Below are positions 52,318 through 58,310 of a DNA stretch of 58,310 nt, in pieces. Location of the stretch: assembly GCA_903831085.1 (NCBI GenBank), contig CAIKWE010000024.1, positions 1-58,310 on the forward strand, read 5' to 3'. Below the pieces are notes generated by a model. That model was not told where the DNA came from. It searched no databases and saw only the letters and a program-made list of their open reading frames with translations. A program made the translations under genes and the position numbers. The first letter of the stretch is position 1. The number at the start of each line of letters is the position of its first letter. This stretch comes from an uncultured Verrucomicrobiota bacterium (lineage in GTDB: Bacteria; Verrucomicrobiota; Kiritimatiellia; Kiritimatiellales; Tichowtungiaceae).

Positions 52318-52977
52318 CTATTGTCGCGCTGTGCGGCGAATAACCAGCGCTGTCAGCCCGCCGAGTCCAAGCAGAACCAGTGTCGCCGGTTCAGGGACTG
52401 CCGTAATTTGCAAGTTGTCCTGACGGTAGGTTCCGGTGCCGCTACCTCCGGTGAAGTTCGAAAGGCGAAACTGAACAGAGGTCTGATTTTCAATGGCAGA
52501 AATGGACGAAATGTCTTTCACATATTCGTGGTAGCTTGAGTCGCGGGTGAAACTGGCGGTTTCGATAAGCGTCCAAATCCCGGCTCCCACTTTATATTCC
52601 AAGGAAGCTCCAGAAGGGCCGGTTGAAGTCACCCGATAATCCCAACGGATTGTCAGGTCTTGATAGCCTGTCAGATTCACATCGAGAACCCATTGCTGAT
52701 CGCCATCATTCACACCGCTCGCCCAGGAAAGCGCCTGTCCCGCCGCGTGACTGTTTCCGGCCGCATCCGTAAATACCACTCCGCCGGAACCGCTGGTAAC
52801 ATAGCCGGTTCCTGCAGACATCCCGGTAAGCGCCGGTATTCCAATCGCGTTCTCAATGGATACCGTTTCTGTATATCCCGCCGCATCCGGGCCGAAGTCC
52901 CAGTACGTCACGATGATGTCCGCGCCCGCAATAAAAGAAACGGCCATCACCAGAGCTATAATCAACGTTTTTCTCAT
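52318..52977 (-). CDS. PEP-CTERM sorted secreted protein
   Basis: A 219-residue exported protein. The signal peptide (about 1-19) precedes a beta-rich body with many Gly, Ser and Thr, and the end is the sorting signal VPEPATLVLLGLGGLTALVIRRTARQ: PEP motif, membrane helix and Arg cluster. Exosortase recognises and cleaves this signal in bacteria that make surface polysaccharide. No exosortase is in the window. The body is not a recognised enzyme and is probably a surface or matrix protein. Confidence 0.88.
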   Translation of the reverse strand: MRKTLIIALVMAVSFIAGADIIVTYWDFGPDAAGYTETVSIENAIGIPALTGMSAGTGYVTSGSGGVVFTDAAGNSHAAGQALSWASGVNDGDQQWVLDVNLTGYQDLTIRWDYRVTSTGPSGASLEYKVGAGIWTLIETASFTRDSSYHEYVKDISSISAIENQTSVQFRLSNFTGGSGTGTYRQDNLQITAVPEPATLVLLGLGGLTALVIRRTARQ

Positions 52978-53083
52978 TCCATCCCCCCGCCATCAAACAT
53001 GGGCTTTTAAAGGTGTTGGCGGGCATAATACTCCTGAGATTAACTTTGTTAAGAATTTTCTTACTTTTTTTAGCGTGGAAGAT

Positions 53084-53554
53084 TTACCAGCTTTTAAAAG
53101 GCTTCCGGGCGAGCGCGGCGTTGGTGTAACGACGGTCTAAAGAAACTTCCTCACCCAGCCAAACCGGTTTTTCGAAAGGCTGATCTTCCTGCTCCAGCTC
53201 AATTTCGGCCACAATAAGCCCCGCGTTTTCTCCGGAAAATTCGTCGATTTCCCACCGCGATCCGTTGTGGATCAAATTATACCGCGCTTTTGAAACAAGC
53301 CCGCCGCTACAAAAATGCGCGAGCATATATTCGGCGTCAGCCGCCGAAATTTCATATTCCATTTCAGAGCGGGAAACTCCCCGGGTCGGCCCTTTGATCG
53401 TTAAAAACCCCTGCTCGCCCAGCAGGCGGACACGCACCGTGACGTTTGACGGGCCGACGGTCATATAGCCCTGCCGGCAGGAAATTCCGGCCCCAGCCTC
53501 CTTGCGCCAGCCATCGCCGGTCACCAGAAATTTTCGTTCGATTTCCTGCTTCAT
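53084..53554 (-). CDS. CYTH-domain protein (triphosphate tunnel enzyme family)
   Basis: A 156-residue CYTH protein. The family signature EIERKFLV (ExExK) is at residues 3-10, with alternating Arg/Lys/Glu strands (VRVRLLGEQGFLTIKG, SEMEYEIS, RWEIDEFSGE, IVAEIELEQED) forming the tunnel. Members hydrolyse inorganic triphosphate or, rarely, make cAMP. Such short stand-alone forms are usually tripolyphosphatases. The gene is divergent from pyrF, with about 70 bp between starts. Confidence 0.9.
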   Translation of the reverse strand: MKQEIERKFLVTGDGWRKEAGAGISCRQGYMTVGPSNVTVRVRLLGEQGFLTIKGPTRGVSRSEMEYEISAADAEYMLAHFCSGGLVSKARYNLIHNGSRWEIDEFSGENAGLIVAEIELEQEDQPFEKPVWLGEEVSLDRRYTNAALARKPFKSW

Positions 53555-53625
53555 GAACTAATCCTTGCTTTCGGTCTGCTGTTCGGGGATTTTTAGCGCA
53601 ATGGATTTTGAATGAAAGGACTAAA

Positions 53626-54321
53626 ATGAAACCTGCACTGATCGTCGCGCTGGATGTCCCGACTATAAAAGAGATGGAAGAAGTTCTCGGCCGCCTTCCG
53701 GACTCCATCGAGTGGTACAAAGTGGGTCTTGAGCTTTTCTGCGCCGGAGGGCCGGCCATTCTTGAGCCTCTGAAGAAACGGAATAAAAAAATCTTTTTGG
53801 ATCTCAAGCTTCATGACATTCCACACACGGTTGCCAATGCGGTGAAAACCGCCGCCAGCCACGGGGTCAGCCTAATGACGGTTCATGCGATCGGCGGGCG
53901 GGCTATGCTGGAGGCCGCCGCCGAAGCGGCGCGCGAATGTTCTAATCCGCCGAAACTGGTCGCCGTGACAACGCTGACCAGTCTGTCGCAGGAGGACTTT
54001 ACCGATCTCGGAATAACCCGCAGTGTATCGGATCAGGCTCTGGCGCTGGGTGAACTGGCGATTTCGTCCGGCATCGACGGACTGGTGACCAGCGCGCACG
54101 AAGCGGGGGCTTTGCGGAAAAAATTTCCGCAGGCGCTGCTGGTAACCCCCGGCATTCGCATGCCGGGCGGCGATGTGGCCGACCAAAAGCGTGTGGCGAC
54201 TCCCGCCTTCGCCGTGCAGCAGGGCGCAACGCATCTGGTCGTGGGGCGGCCGATTCTGCAGGCCGAAAATCCTTCGGCCGCCGCCGCCGCGATTTTCGCC
54301 GACATAAAAAACGCCTCGTGA
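53626..54321 (+). CDS. pyrF: Orotidine 5'-phosphate decarboxylase
   Basis: Final step of UMP synthesis, 231 residues. The catalytic cluster is FLDLKLHDIPHTV (Asp-Lys-Asp), with N-terminal ALIVALDVP and the phosphate loop LVTPGIRMPGG and VVGRPILQA. The start at 53626 has GAAAGGA upstream and the conserved N-terminus; the longer frame is rejected. The stop codon lies inside the terminator stem, so no other gene can be co-transcribed. Confidence 0.96.
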   Translation: MKPALIVALDVPTIKEMEEVLGRLPDSIEWYKVGLELFCAGGPAILEPLKKRNKKIFLDLKLHDIPHTVANAVKTAASHGVSLMTVHAIGGRAMLEAAAEAARECSNPPKLVAVTTLTSLSQEDFTDLGITRSVSDQALALGELAISSGIDGLVTSAHEAGALRKKFPQALLVTPGIRMPGGDVADQKRVATPAFAVQQGATHLVVGRPILQAENPSAAAAAIFADIKNAS

Positions 54322-54335
54322 ATACGAGGCGTTTT
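54307..54335. terminator. pyrF terminator overlapping its stop codon
   Basis: AAAACGCCTCG and CGAGGCGTTTT make an 11-bp perfect stem around TGAATA. The loop contains the pyrF TGA. T and A runs on either side suggest bidirectional action, also serving the convergent RHH gene. Confidence 0.9.
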
Positions 54336-54376
54336 CCCAAATATTTTCAGAGAAAATATCTGTCGAAGCAGGATCC

Positions 54377-54559
54377 CTACTTCTTTTCAGCAAGCGTCAG
54401 CTTCTTGCCTGACTGCAGCCACTGCTGAAGAACGATTTTGCAGTACTTGCTCTTGGAAATGTGCATTGAATTCGCACGTTTTTCCAGATCTTCCGCCATT
54501 CCCTTCGCCATGTTAATGCCGATAGTCTTGGTGCCTTTTCCTATGGGGTTTGTTGCCAT
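54377..54559 (-). CDS. Small ribbon-helix-helix-like DNA-binding protein
   Basis: A 60-residue basic protein. A short strand (TKTIGINMAK) is followed by two helices (GMAEDLEKRANSMHISK and SKYCKIVLQQWLQSGKK), the ribbon-helix-helix layout of Arc/CopG-type regulators. The ribosome site AGGAGG is strong. No toxin gene accompanies it, so it is not an obvious antitoxin. The AT-rich, dyad-containing region upstream (54590-54730) may hold its own operator. Confidence 0.7.
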   Translation of the reverse strand: MATNPIGKGTKTIGINMAKGMAEDLEKRANSMHISKSKYCKIVLQQWLQSGKKLTLAEKK

Positions 54560-54599
54560 ACCAGCCTCCTTTGCTGTTTGTTGGCCGATACCCTACTAA

Positions 54600-54735
54600 A
54601 AAAGTTTCTCATAAACAAATAAAAATTAAAATATATCTTGGTATATACGTGGAAGTTACAGGCATTTTATCTTTAAATTAGATAAAATAAAGGCCTGCAC
54701 AAACACAGACGTATCTTAATATATATTATTTGCTG
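54600..54735. promoter_or_regulatory. AT-rich dyad region upstream of the RHH gene
   Basis: This stretch is far more AT-rich than the rest of the window. It contains a perfect 9-bp dyad (ATTTTATCT at 54664-54672 and AGATAAAAT at 54680-54688), plus TATATCTTGGTATATACGT and ACGTATCTTAATATATATT, themselves roughly inverted. It is likely a promoter with operator sites. No gene is visible between 54560 and 54822. Confidence 0.55.
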
Positions 54736-54769
54736 GGTGGGTCGGCGCGGAAAACAAAGTCTCTCTTTC

Positions 54770-54803
54770 AAAAAAAATGCCTCGCCCCATGCGGGAGCGA
54801 GGC
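54770..54803 (-). terminator. ahcY terminator
   Basis: GCCTCGC and GCGAGGC form a stem with inner CCCC/GGGA partial pairing. On the minus strand eight T residues follow. It lies 20 bp beyond the ahcY stop. Confidence 0.9.
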
Positions 54804-54822
54804 AAAAGCCGCCCGACCAGGA

Positions 54823-56241
54823 TTAATAGCGGTAATGAGTCGGCTTAAACGGTCCGTTCGGCGAGATGCCGAGATATTTGGCCTGCGCACGCGACAGCCT
54901 TTCAAGCTTCACTCCGATTTTCCCCAGATGAAGGCGGGCAACCTCTTCATCTAGATTCTTGGGCAACGTATAAACGCCAACCGGATATTTGCCGGGATTG
55001 CAGTAGAGCTCCATCTGCGCCAGCACCTGATTGGTGAAGCTGTTGGACATTACAAAGCTCGGATGGCCCGTGGCGCAGCCGAGATTCACCAATCGTCCTT
55101 CAGCCAGCAGCAGAATGCTCTTCTTGTTCGAGAAGGTGATCTTATCCACCTGCGGCTTGATGTTGGTCCATTTATATTTCTTCATCTTCTCGACCTGAAT
55201 TTCGCTGTCGAAGTGGCCGATATTGCAGACGATCGCCATGTCTTTCATCTTCCGCATATGCGTTTCGGTGATGACGTCGCAACAGCCGGTCGTGGTGACA
55301 AACAGGTCGCCGATGGCGCAGGCCTCGTCCATCGTCATCACTTCATAGCCTTCCATCGCGGCCTGCAACGCGCAGATGGGATCAATTTCCGTGACGACAA
55401 CCCGCGCGCCCTGCCCTTTGAGCGACTGACAGCAACCTTTACCCACATCGCCGTAGCCAGCCACCACCGTAATCTTGCCGGAGAGCATCACGTCCGTGGC
55501 GCGCATAATACCGTCCACCAGCGAGTGGCGGCATCCGTACAGATTATCGAACTTCGATTTGGTCACTGAGTCGTTCACATTAAACGCCGGGAACAGCAGT
55601 TCGCCGCGTTCCATCATCTGGTAAAGACGGTGTACGCCTGTGGTCGTCTCTTCGCTGACGCCAATAATGCCTTTGGCCATGCGGGAGAAGCGTTTCGGAT
55701 CTTTTTTGAGCGCTTTTTTCAACTGCGCCAAAAGGATTTTCTCTTCGGGATTCCCCGGCTTGCGGTTCAGAATCGACGGATCGCTCTCCGCCTGTAATCC
55801 GAGATGTACAAACAACGTTGCGTCGCCGCCGTCGTCGAGAATCATGTTCGGGCCTTTGCCGTTGCCCCAGTCAAGGATGCGGTCGGTGTAGTCCCAGTAT
55901 TCTTCCAGCGTCTCGCCCTTCACCGCGAAAACCGGTGTGCCAGTGACCGCAATAGCGGCGGCGGCGTGATCCTGCGTCGAAAAAATATTGCAGCTCGCCC
56001 AGCGGACTTTGGCACCGAGAATCTGCAGCGTCTCAATCAGCATGGCCGTCTGAATCGTCATGTGCAGCGATCCGGTGATCCGCGCGCCTTTAAGCGGCTT
56101 TTCTTTGCCGTATTTTTCGCGCAAGGCCATCAGGCCTGGCATCTCATATTCTGCCAGCTCCATCTCTTTGCGGCCGAACGGCGCCAGAGAGAGGTCTCTA
56201 ACAAGGTAATCCTGCTTTTTTGAAATCACTTTCTTTGCCAT
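54823..56241 (-). CDS. ahcY: Adenosylhomocysteinase
   Basis: Hydrolyses S-adenosylhomocysteine to adenosine and homocysteine, relieving product inhibition of methyltransferases. The 472-residue NAD enzyme has [29 protein letters not shown], the NAD motif [10 protein letters not shown] and the C-terminal KPTHYRY. The inserted segment (about 150-190) marks the longer bacterial form. It starts 2 bp after the ArsR-methyltransferase stop, so the two are translated from one message. Confidence 0.98.
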   Translation of the reverse strand: MAKKVISKKQDYLVRDLSLAPFGRKEMELAEYEMPGLMALREKYGKEKPLKGARITGSLHMTIQTAMLIETLQILGAKVRWASCNIFSTQDHAAAAIAVTGTPVFAVKGETLEEYWDYTDRILDWGNGKGPNMILDDGGDATLFVHLGLQAESDPSILNRKPGNPEEKILLAQLKKALKKDPKRFSRMAKGIIGVSEETTTGVHRLYQMMERGELLFPAFNVNDSVTKSKFDNLYGCRHSLVDGIMRATDVMLSGKITVVAGYGDVGKGCCQSLKGQGARVVVTEIDPICALQAAMEGYEVMTMDEACAIGDLFVTTTGCCDVITETHMRKMKDMAIVCNIGHFDSEIQVEKMKKYKWTNIKPQVDKITFSNKKSILLLAEGRLVNLGCATGHPSFVMSNSFTNQVLAQMELYCNPGKYPVGVYTLPKNLDEEVARLHLGKIGVKLERLSRAQAKYLGISPNGPFKPTHYRY

Positions 56242-56243
56242 AA

Positions 56244-57191
56244 TTATTTACTCCGTTTCTTTTCTTCTTTCGTTGCAACAATCATCACGACTGAAAAGGC
56301 CGGCGTCGGCCCTTCCAGAGTTTGGAAAATCTCCATTTTCAAGCCGGTGCCGGCCAGCCAGCCGCGCAATTCGCGCTCGTCAAACCCGAGCCACTGATCC
56401 GCCCACTCGCTGCGCACCCACTCCTGATCATGCTGGGCGAGATCGAGCAGAATCAGCCGACCGCCCGGTTTCAAAATGCGCGCCGCCTCGGTCAACGCCT
56501 TCTCCGGCCTTGCGGCATGGTGCAGCACCTGACTCACAAAGGCCGCGTCCATACTGTCTGATTCCAGCGGCAGTTTTTCCAGGTCGCCCTTGCCCACCGT
56601 CACGCGCCGCGCCACGCCCGCTTCTTCGGAACGTTCCTGCACCACGCGCAGCATCTGGGCGGAAAGATCAACCGCCACCACCCGCTTCGCAAAACGCGCC
56701 AGCAGCAGTGTCAGGTCACCCTCGCCGCAACCGATATCGGCAACCGTCTGTCCGACAAATCCGGCGGCCAGTGCCGCGGCCATCGCCTGCCAGCCGCCAC
56801 CCGGTTGCGTAAGCGAACCGTAGCGTCCGGCGATTTCGTCAAAAAATTTCGTACTCTCTTTCCGGCGCAGTTCAATGGCGCGGTCCACCGCCGCACGGTC
56901 GCGGCTTGCCCCGCGCAATTCGGCCAGTTTTTCGCTCATTAGTTGCGCGAAGACCGTATCCTGGAAAACCGGGCCGCGCCGGTAATAAACCGAGGTGCCC
57001 TCGCGCCGTGTATCGAGGAGCCCGCTGTCGCGCAACGGCTTGAGGTGGCGGCTTACCGACGACTGCGGCATTTTAAGAGCCTCCACGATTTCGGCCACCG
57101 ACAGCTCAGAAATCTCCACCGCGCGCAGAATCCGCAGCCGCCCTTCGTCGCCCAGCGCTTTAAATACTTCGAGAATGTTGGTTTCGGTCAT
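56244..57191 (-). CDS. ArsR-type HTH fused to a SAM-dependent methyltransferase domain
   Basis: A 315-residue two-domain protein. Residues 1-90 are a winged-helix ArsR domain ([40 protein letters not shown]). Residues about 130-310 are a class I methyltransferase with motif [17 protein letters not shown] and [13 protein letters not shown]. No metal-binding Cys pair is seen in the HTH. SahR, the SAH-responsive regulator of the methionine cycle described in Proteobacteria, has this same domain pair; its place directly before ahcY makes the same role likely. A dyad overlaps its promoter. The start at 57191 is chosen at the HTH N-terminus. Confidence 0.87.
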   Translation of the reverse strand: MTETNILEVFKALGDEGRLRILRAVEISELSVAEIVEALKMPQSSVSRHLKPLRDSGLLDTRREGTSVYYRRGPVFQDTVFAQLMSEKLAELRGASRDRAAVDRAIELRRKESTKFFDEIAGRYGSLTQPGGGWQAMAAALAAGFVGQTVADIGCGEGDLTLLLARFAKRVVAVDLSAQMLRVVQERSEEAGVARRVTVGKGDLEKLPLESDSMDAAFVSQVLHHAARPEKALTEAARILKPGGRLILLDLAQHDQEWVRSEWADQWLGFDERELRGWLAGTGLKMEIFQTLEGPTPAFSVVMIVATKEEKKRSK

Positions 57192-57198
57192 ACTCCAT

Positions 57199-57224
57199 TT
57201 ATCCGCTTGTCCGGATAAAAGGAT
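57199..57224. promoter_or_regulatory. Candidate operator upstream of the ArsR-methyltransferase gene
   Basis: TTATCCG and CGGATAA form an inverted repeat around about six bases, ending a few bases before the start codon, with a related GGATATTTGGTCGGAT beyond it. Position and symmetry fit an autoregulatory ArsR-family operator. Confidence 0.5.
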
Positions 57225-57248
57225 ATTTGGTCGGATGAAGCAAGGTTT

Positions 57249-57263
57249 TTCCAAGGGTTGGAA
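57249..57263. repeat. TTCCAA-N3-TTGGAA palindrome, perfect
   Basis: Perfect copy with spacer GGG, beside the rubredoxin-gene terminator. Confidence 0.85.
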
Positions 57264-57294
57264 AAAAGAAAGGGCGCGCCATCCGGCGCGCCTT
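57261..57294 (-). terminator. Terminator of the rubredoxin-like gene
   Basis: GGGCGCGCC and GGCGCGCCT form a strong GC stem around ATCC; on the minus strand it is followed by a T-rich run. TTTCAGG-type heptamers (about 57294-57320) lie between it and the gene. Confidence 0.85.
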
Positions 57295-57328
57295 TCAGGT
57301 TTCAAGTTTCGGGTTTCAGCCCTCTCTC

Positions 57329-57664
57329 TCAGCCCCACTTGCCTTTTTTCATGTGCAGCTGCTGTTCGGTCATAGAAAGCTTCATCATCTGCCACGCAAT
57401 GGCGCGGGATTTGGTGAAGACGTCCACGCAACCGGGGTCCAGATCGTCTTTGATGCCGTCGTTACAGATGGCCTCGGCCTGACGGGCCAGATCGATCACG
57501 CGGGCATGCAGGGTGTTGGTGTGGCGCGAACGCTCAACCAGTTTGGCCGCAGCTTCATCGAGTTGCTTGAACTGTTCTTTCGCCGCCCCGCATTTCGGGC
57601 ATTTGGCGGGCGCTTCATCGCCATCGTGAATATATCCGCAGGATTCACATTTCCATTTCTTCAT
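57329..57664 (-). CDS. Rubredoxin-like domain protein
   Basis: A 111-residue protein. The N-terminal 35 residues are a rubredoxin-like iron/zinc knuckle (WKCESCGYIHDGDEAPAKCPKCG, two CxxC pairs). The remainder is helical, with no recognised active site (HTNTLHARVIDLARQAEAICNDG, TEQQLHMKKGKWG). Its partner and role are unknown; rubrerythrin-type electron transfer or oxidative-stress defence is possible. It is separated from the ArsR gene by a terminator. Confidence 0.78.
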   Translation of the reverse strand: MKKWKCESCGYIHDGDEAPAKCPKCGAAKEQFKQLDEAAAKLVERSRHTNTLHARVIDLARQAEAICNDGIKDDLDPGCVDVFTKSRAIAWQMMKLSMTEQQLHMKKGKWG

Positions 57665-57863
57665 CCGTAGCTCCTCCCTTTAGGGTTAAACCATTATCGT
57701 TGCTGGAGCTTACACTGCCGCGCACAAAACTCAAAGTGTTTATCCAACCCTTGGAAACCTTCGCCCCGCCGGAAAAAGAGTCGTTTCATTCCCCGGAATT
57801 TGCCCTTGACCCTCCCCCGTCGGAAGCGTAACTTTCCGGCTTTGCAGTTGGTCTTTGGACAGA

Positions 57864-57890
57864 GAGTGGGCCCCCGGTCCGCTCTTTTTT
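57864..57890 (+). terminator. Leader terminator/attenuator upstream of nusA
   Basis: GAGTGGG and TCCGCTC pair (two G-U) around a C/G-rich loop, followed directly by six T residues, about 45 bp before the nusA start. It could attenuate the nusA operon, a known target of NusA autoregulation. The region 57665-57863 shows no gene. Confidence 0.5.
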
Positions 57891-57936
57891 GCTCCAAGGC
57901 CTTGTTGTTTGAGCTTTTTGAAATCGGGAGGGGACG

Positions 57937-58310
57937 ATGAACAGCGAACTGAGTGCCGTTGTGGAATACATGGAACGCGAACGCGGAGTCGATCGCGAAA
58001 CCATTATTGAGGCGATTGAATCCGCTTTGCAGAATGCCGCGAACAAGAGCATGACCGATGCCGAGGATCTGCGCGTTGAAATCAGCCGGGAAACTCTTGA
58101 TATCAAAGCCTTTGCGCGCAAAAAAGTCGTCATGTCCGTCAGTGACCGTTACAACGAGGTCAGTCTGGCCGAAGCTCGCCGCACCAACCCGTCCGCGCAA
58201 CTCGACGAGACGATTGAAATCGAGTCTACGCCGCGTAATTTCGGCCGTATTGCCGCCCAAACCGCCAAACAGACGATCCTTCAGAAAATCCGTCAGGCGG
58301 AAAAAAGCCG
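57937..58310 (+). CDS. nusA: Transcription termination/antitermination factor NusA (partial)
   Basis: The first 124 codons of NusA, running off the right edge. The N-terminal RNA-polymerase-binding domain is recognisable: YMERERGVDRETIIEAIESAL, then RNFGRIAAQTAKQTILQKIR, which is near-universal. GGGAGGGG precedes the ATG. No rimP gene lies directly upstream, unlike many bacteria, so the nusA-infB operon probably begins here, behind a leader hairpin. The downstream S1 and KH domains are outside the window. Confidence 0.96.
   Translation, partial: MNSELSAVVEYMERERGVDRETIIEAIESALQNAANKSMTDAEDLRVEISRETLDIKAFARKKVVMSVSDRYNEVSLAEARRTNPSAQLDETIEIESTPRNFGRIAAQTAKQTILQKIRQAEKS

Overview
The window is chromosomal DNA of a GC-rich, Gram-negative type bacterium. 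A Minf_1886-family gene, a PEP-CTERM protein, a YXWGXW-repeat protein, several small lipoproteins and abundant dispersed palindromes suggest the Verrucomicrobiota/Kiritimatiellota side of the PVC superphylum. That placement is inferred from gene families; no rRNA is present. Most genes are housekeeping.

Layout. 1-1.7 kb: a tyrosine integrase next to the 3' end of a tRNA-Ala(CGC), the edge of an integrated element that continues left of the window. 1.9-8.6 kb: zinc-ribbon protein, thiL, a sugar-epimerase-like enzyme, a LysM lipoprotein, a YXWGXW protein, a DNA alkyl-transferase, a zinc-ribbon/EIIA fusion and thrH. 8.8-10.3 kb: an RhlB-like helicase. 10.7-18.0 kb: a seven-gene, mostly overlapping operon (UbiA, radical SAM, lipid kinase, ThiL-like, serine palmitoyltransferase-like, NAD-dependent reductase, CAAX protease) that looks like an undescribed lipid pathway. 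18.2-28.9 kb: ftsH, two small cassette-like genes, tilS, serS, ROK kinase, CAAX protease, asd, a tiny lipoprotein, metF and hup. 29.1-36.0 kb: a complete F-type ATP synthase operon led by an EIIA gene. 36.2-41.5 kb: EIIA, a 39-codon ORF, kup and polA. 41.6-42.9 kb: an inserted AAA/DUF4143 ATPase. 43-58 kb: GDSL hydrolase, HAD phosphatase, 3D-domain protein, an etfBA-trxB-acyl-CoA dehydrogenase operon, LPP20-like lipoprotein, GT2, Minf_1886, HIT, PEP-CTERM, CYTH, pyrF, an RHH protein, ArsR-methyltransferase plus ahcY, a rubredoxin-like protein and the start of nusA.

The main discovery is a repeated architecture. Downstream of three unrelated housekeeping genes (rhlB, tilS, polA) lies extra cargo, and at the far end of each cargo block is a second copy of that gene's 3' end. 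In polA and tilS every nucleotide difference between the two copies is synonymous (6 of 71 and 6 of 93 bp). In rhlB the remnant keeps the C-terminal reading frame and stop, differing by one synonymous change and one codon deletion. This implies recombination with diverged alleles from relatives that carried cargo behind the same genes. At tilS the process appears to have happened twice in tandem, giving leader-ORF-tilS-end cassettes.

A second genome-wide signal is a 15-bp palindrome, TTCCAA-N3-TTGGAA, present nine times perfectly and about fifteen times with one mismatch, both inside genes and beside terminators. It is absent from the 10.7-18.0 kb operon and from the polA insert. It resembles a DNA uptake sequence or a nucleoid-protein site. 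Uptake of DNA from relatives would link it to the 3'-end duplications, but that link is hypothesis.
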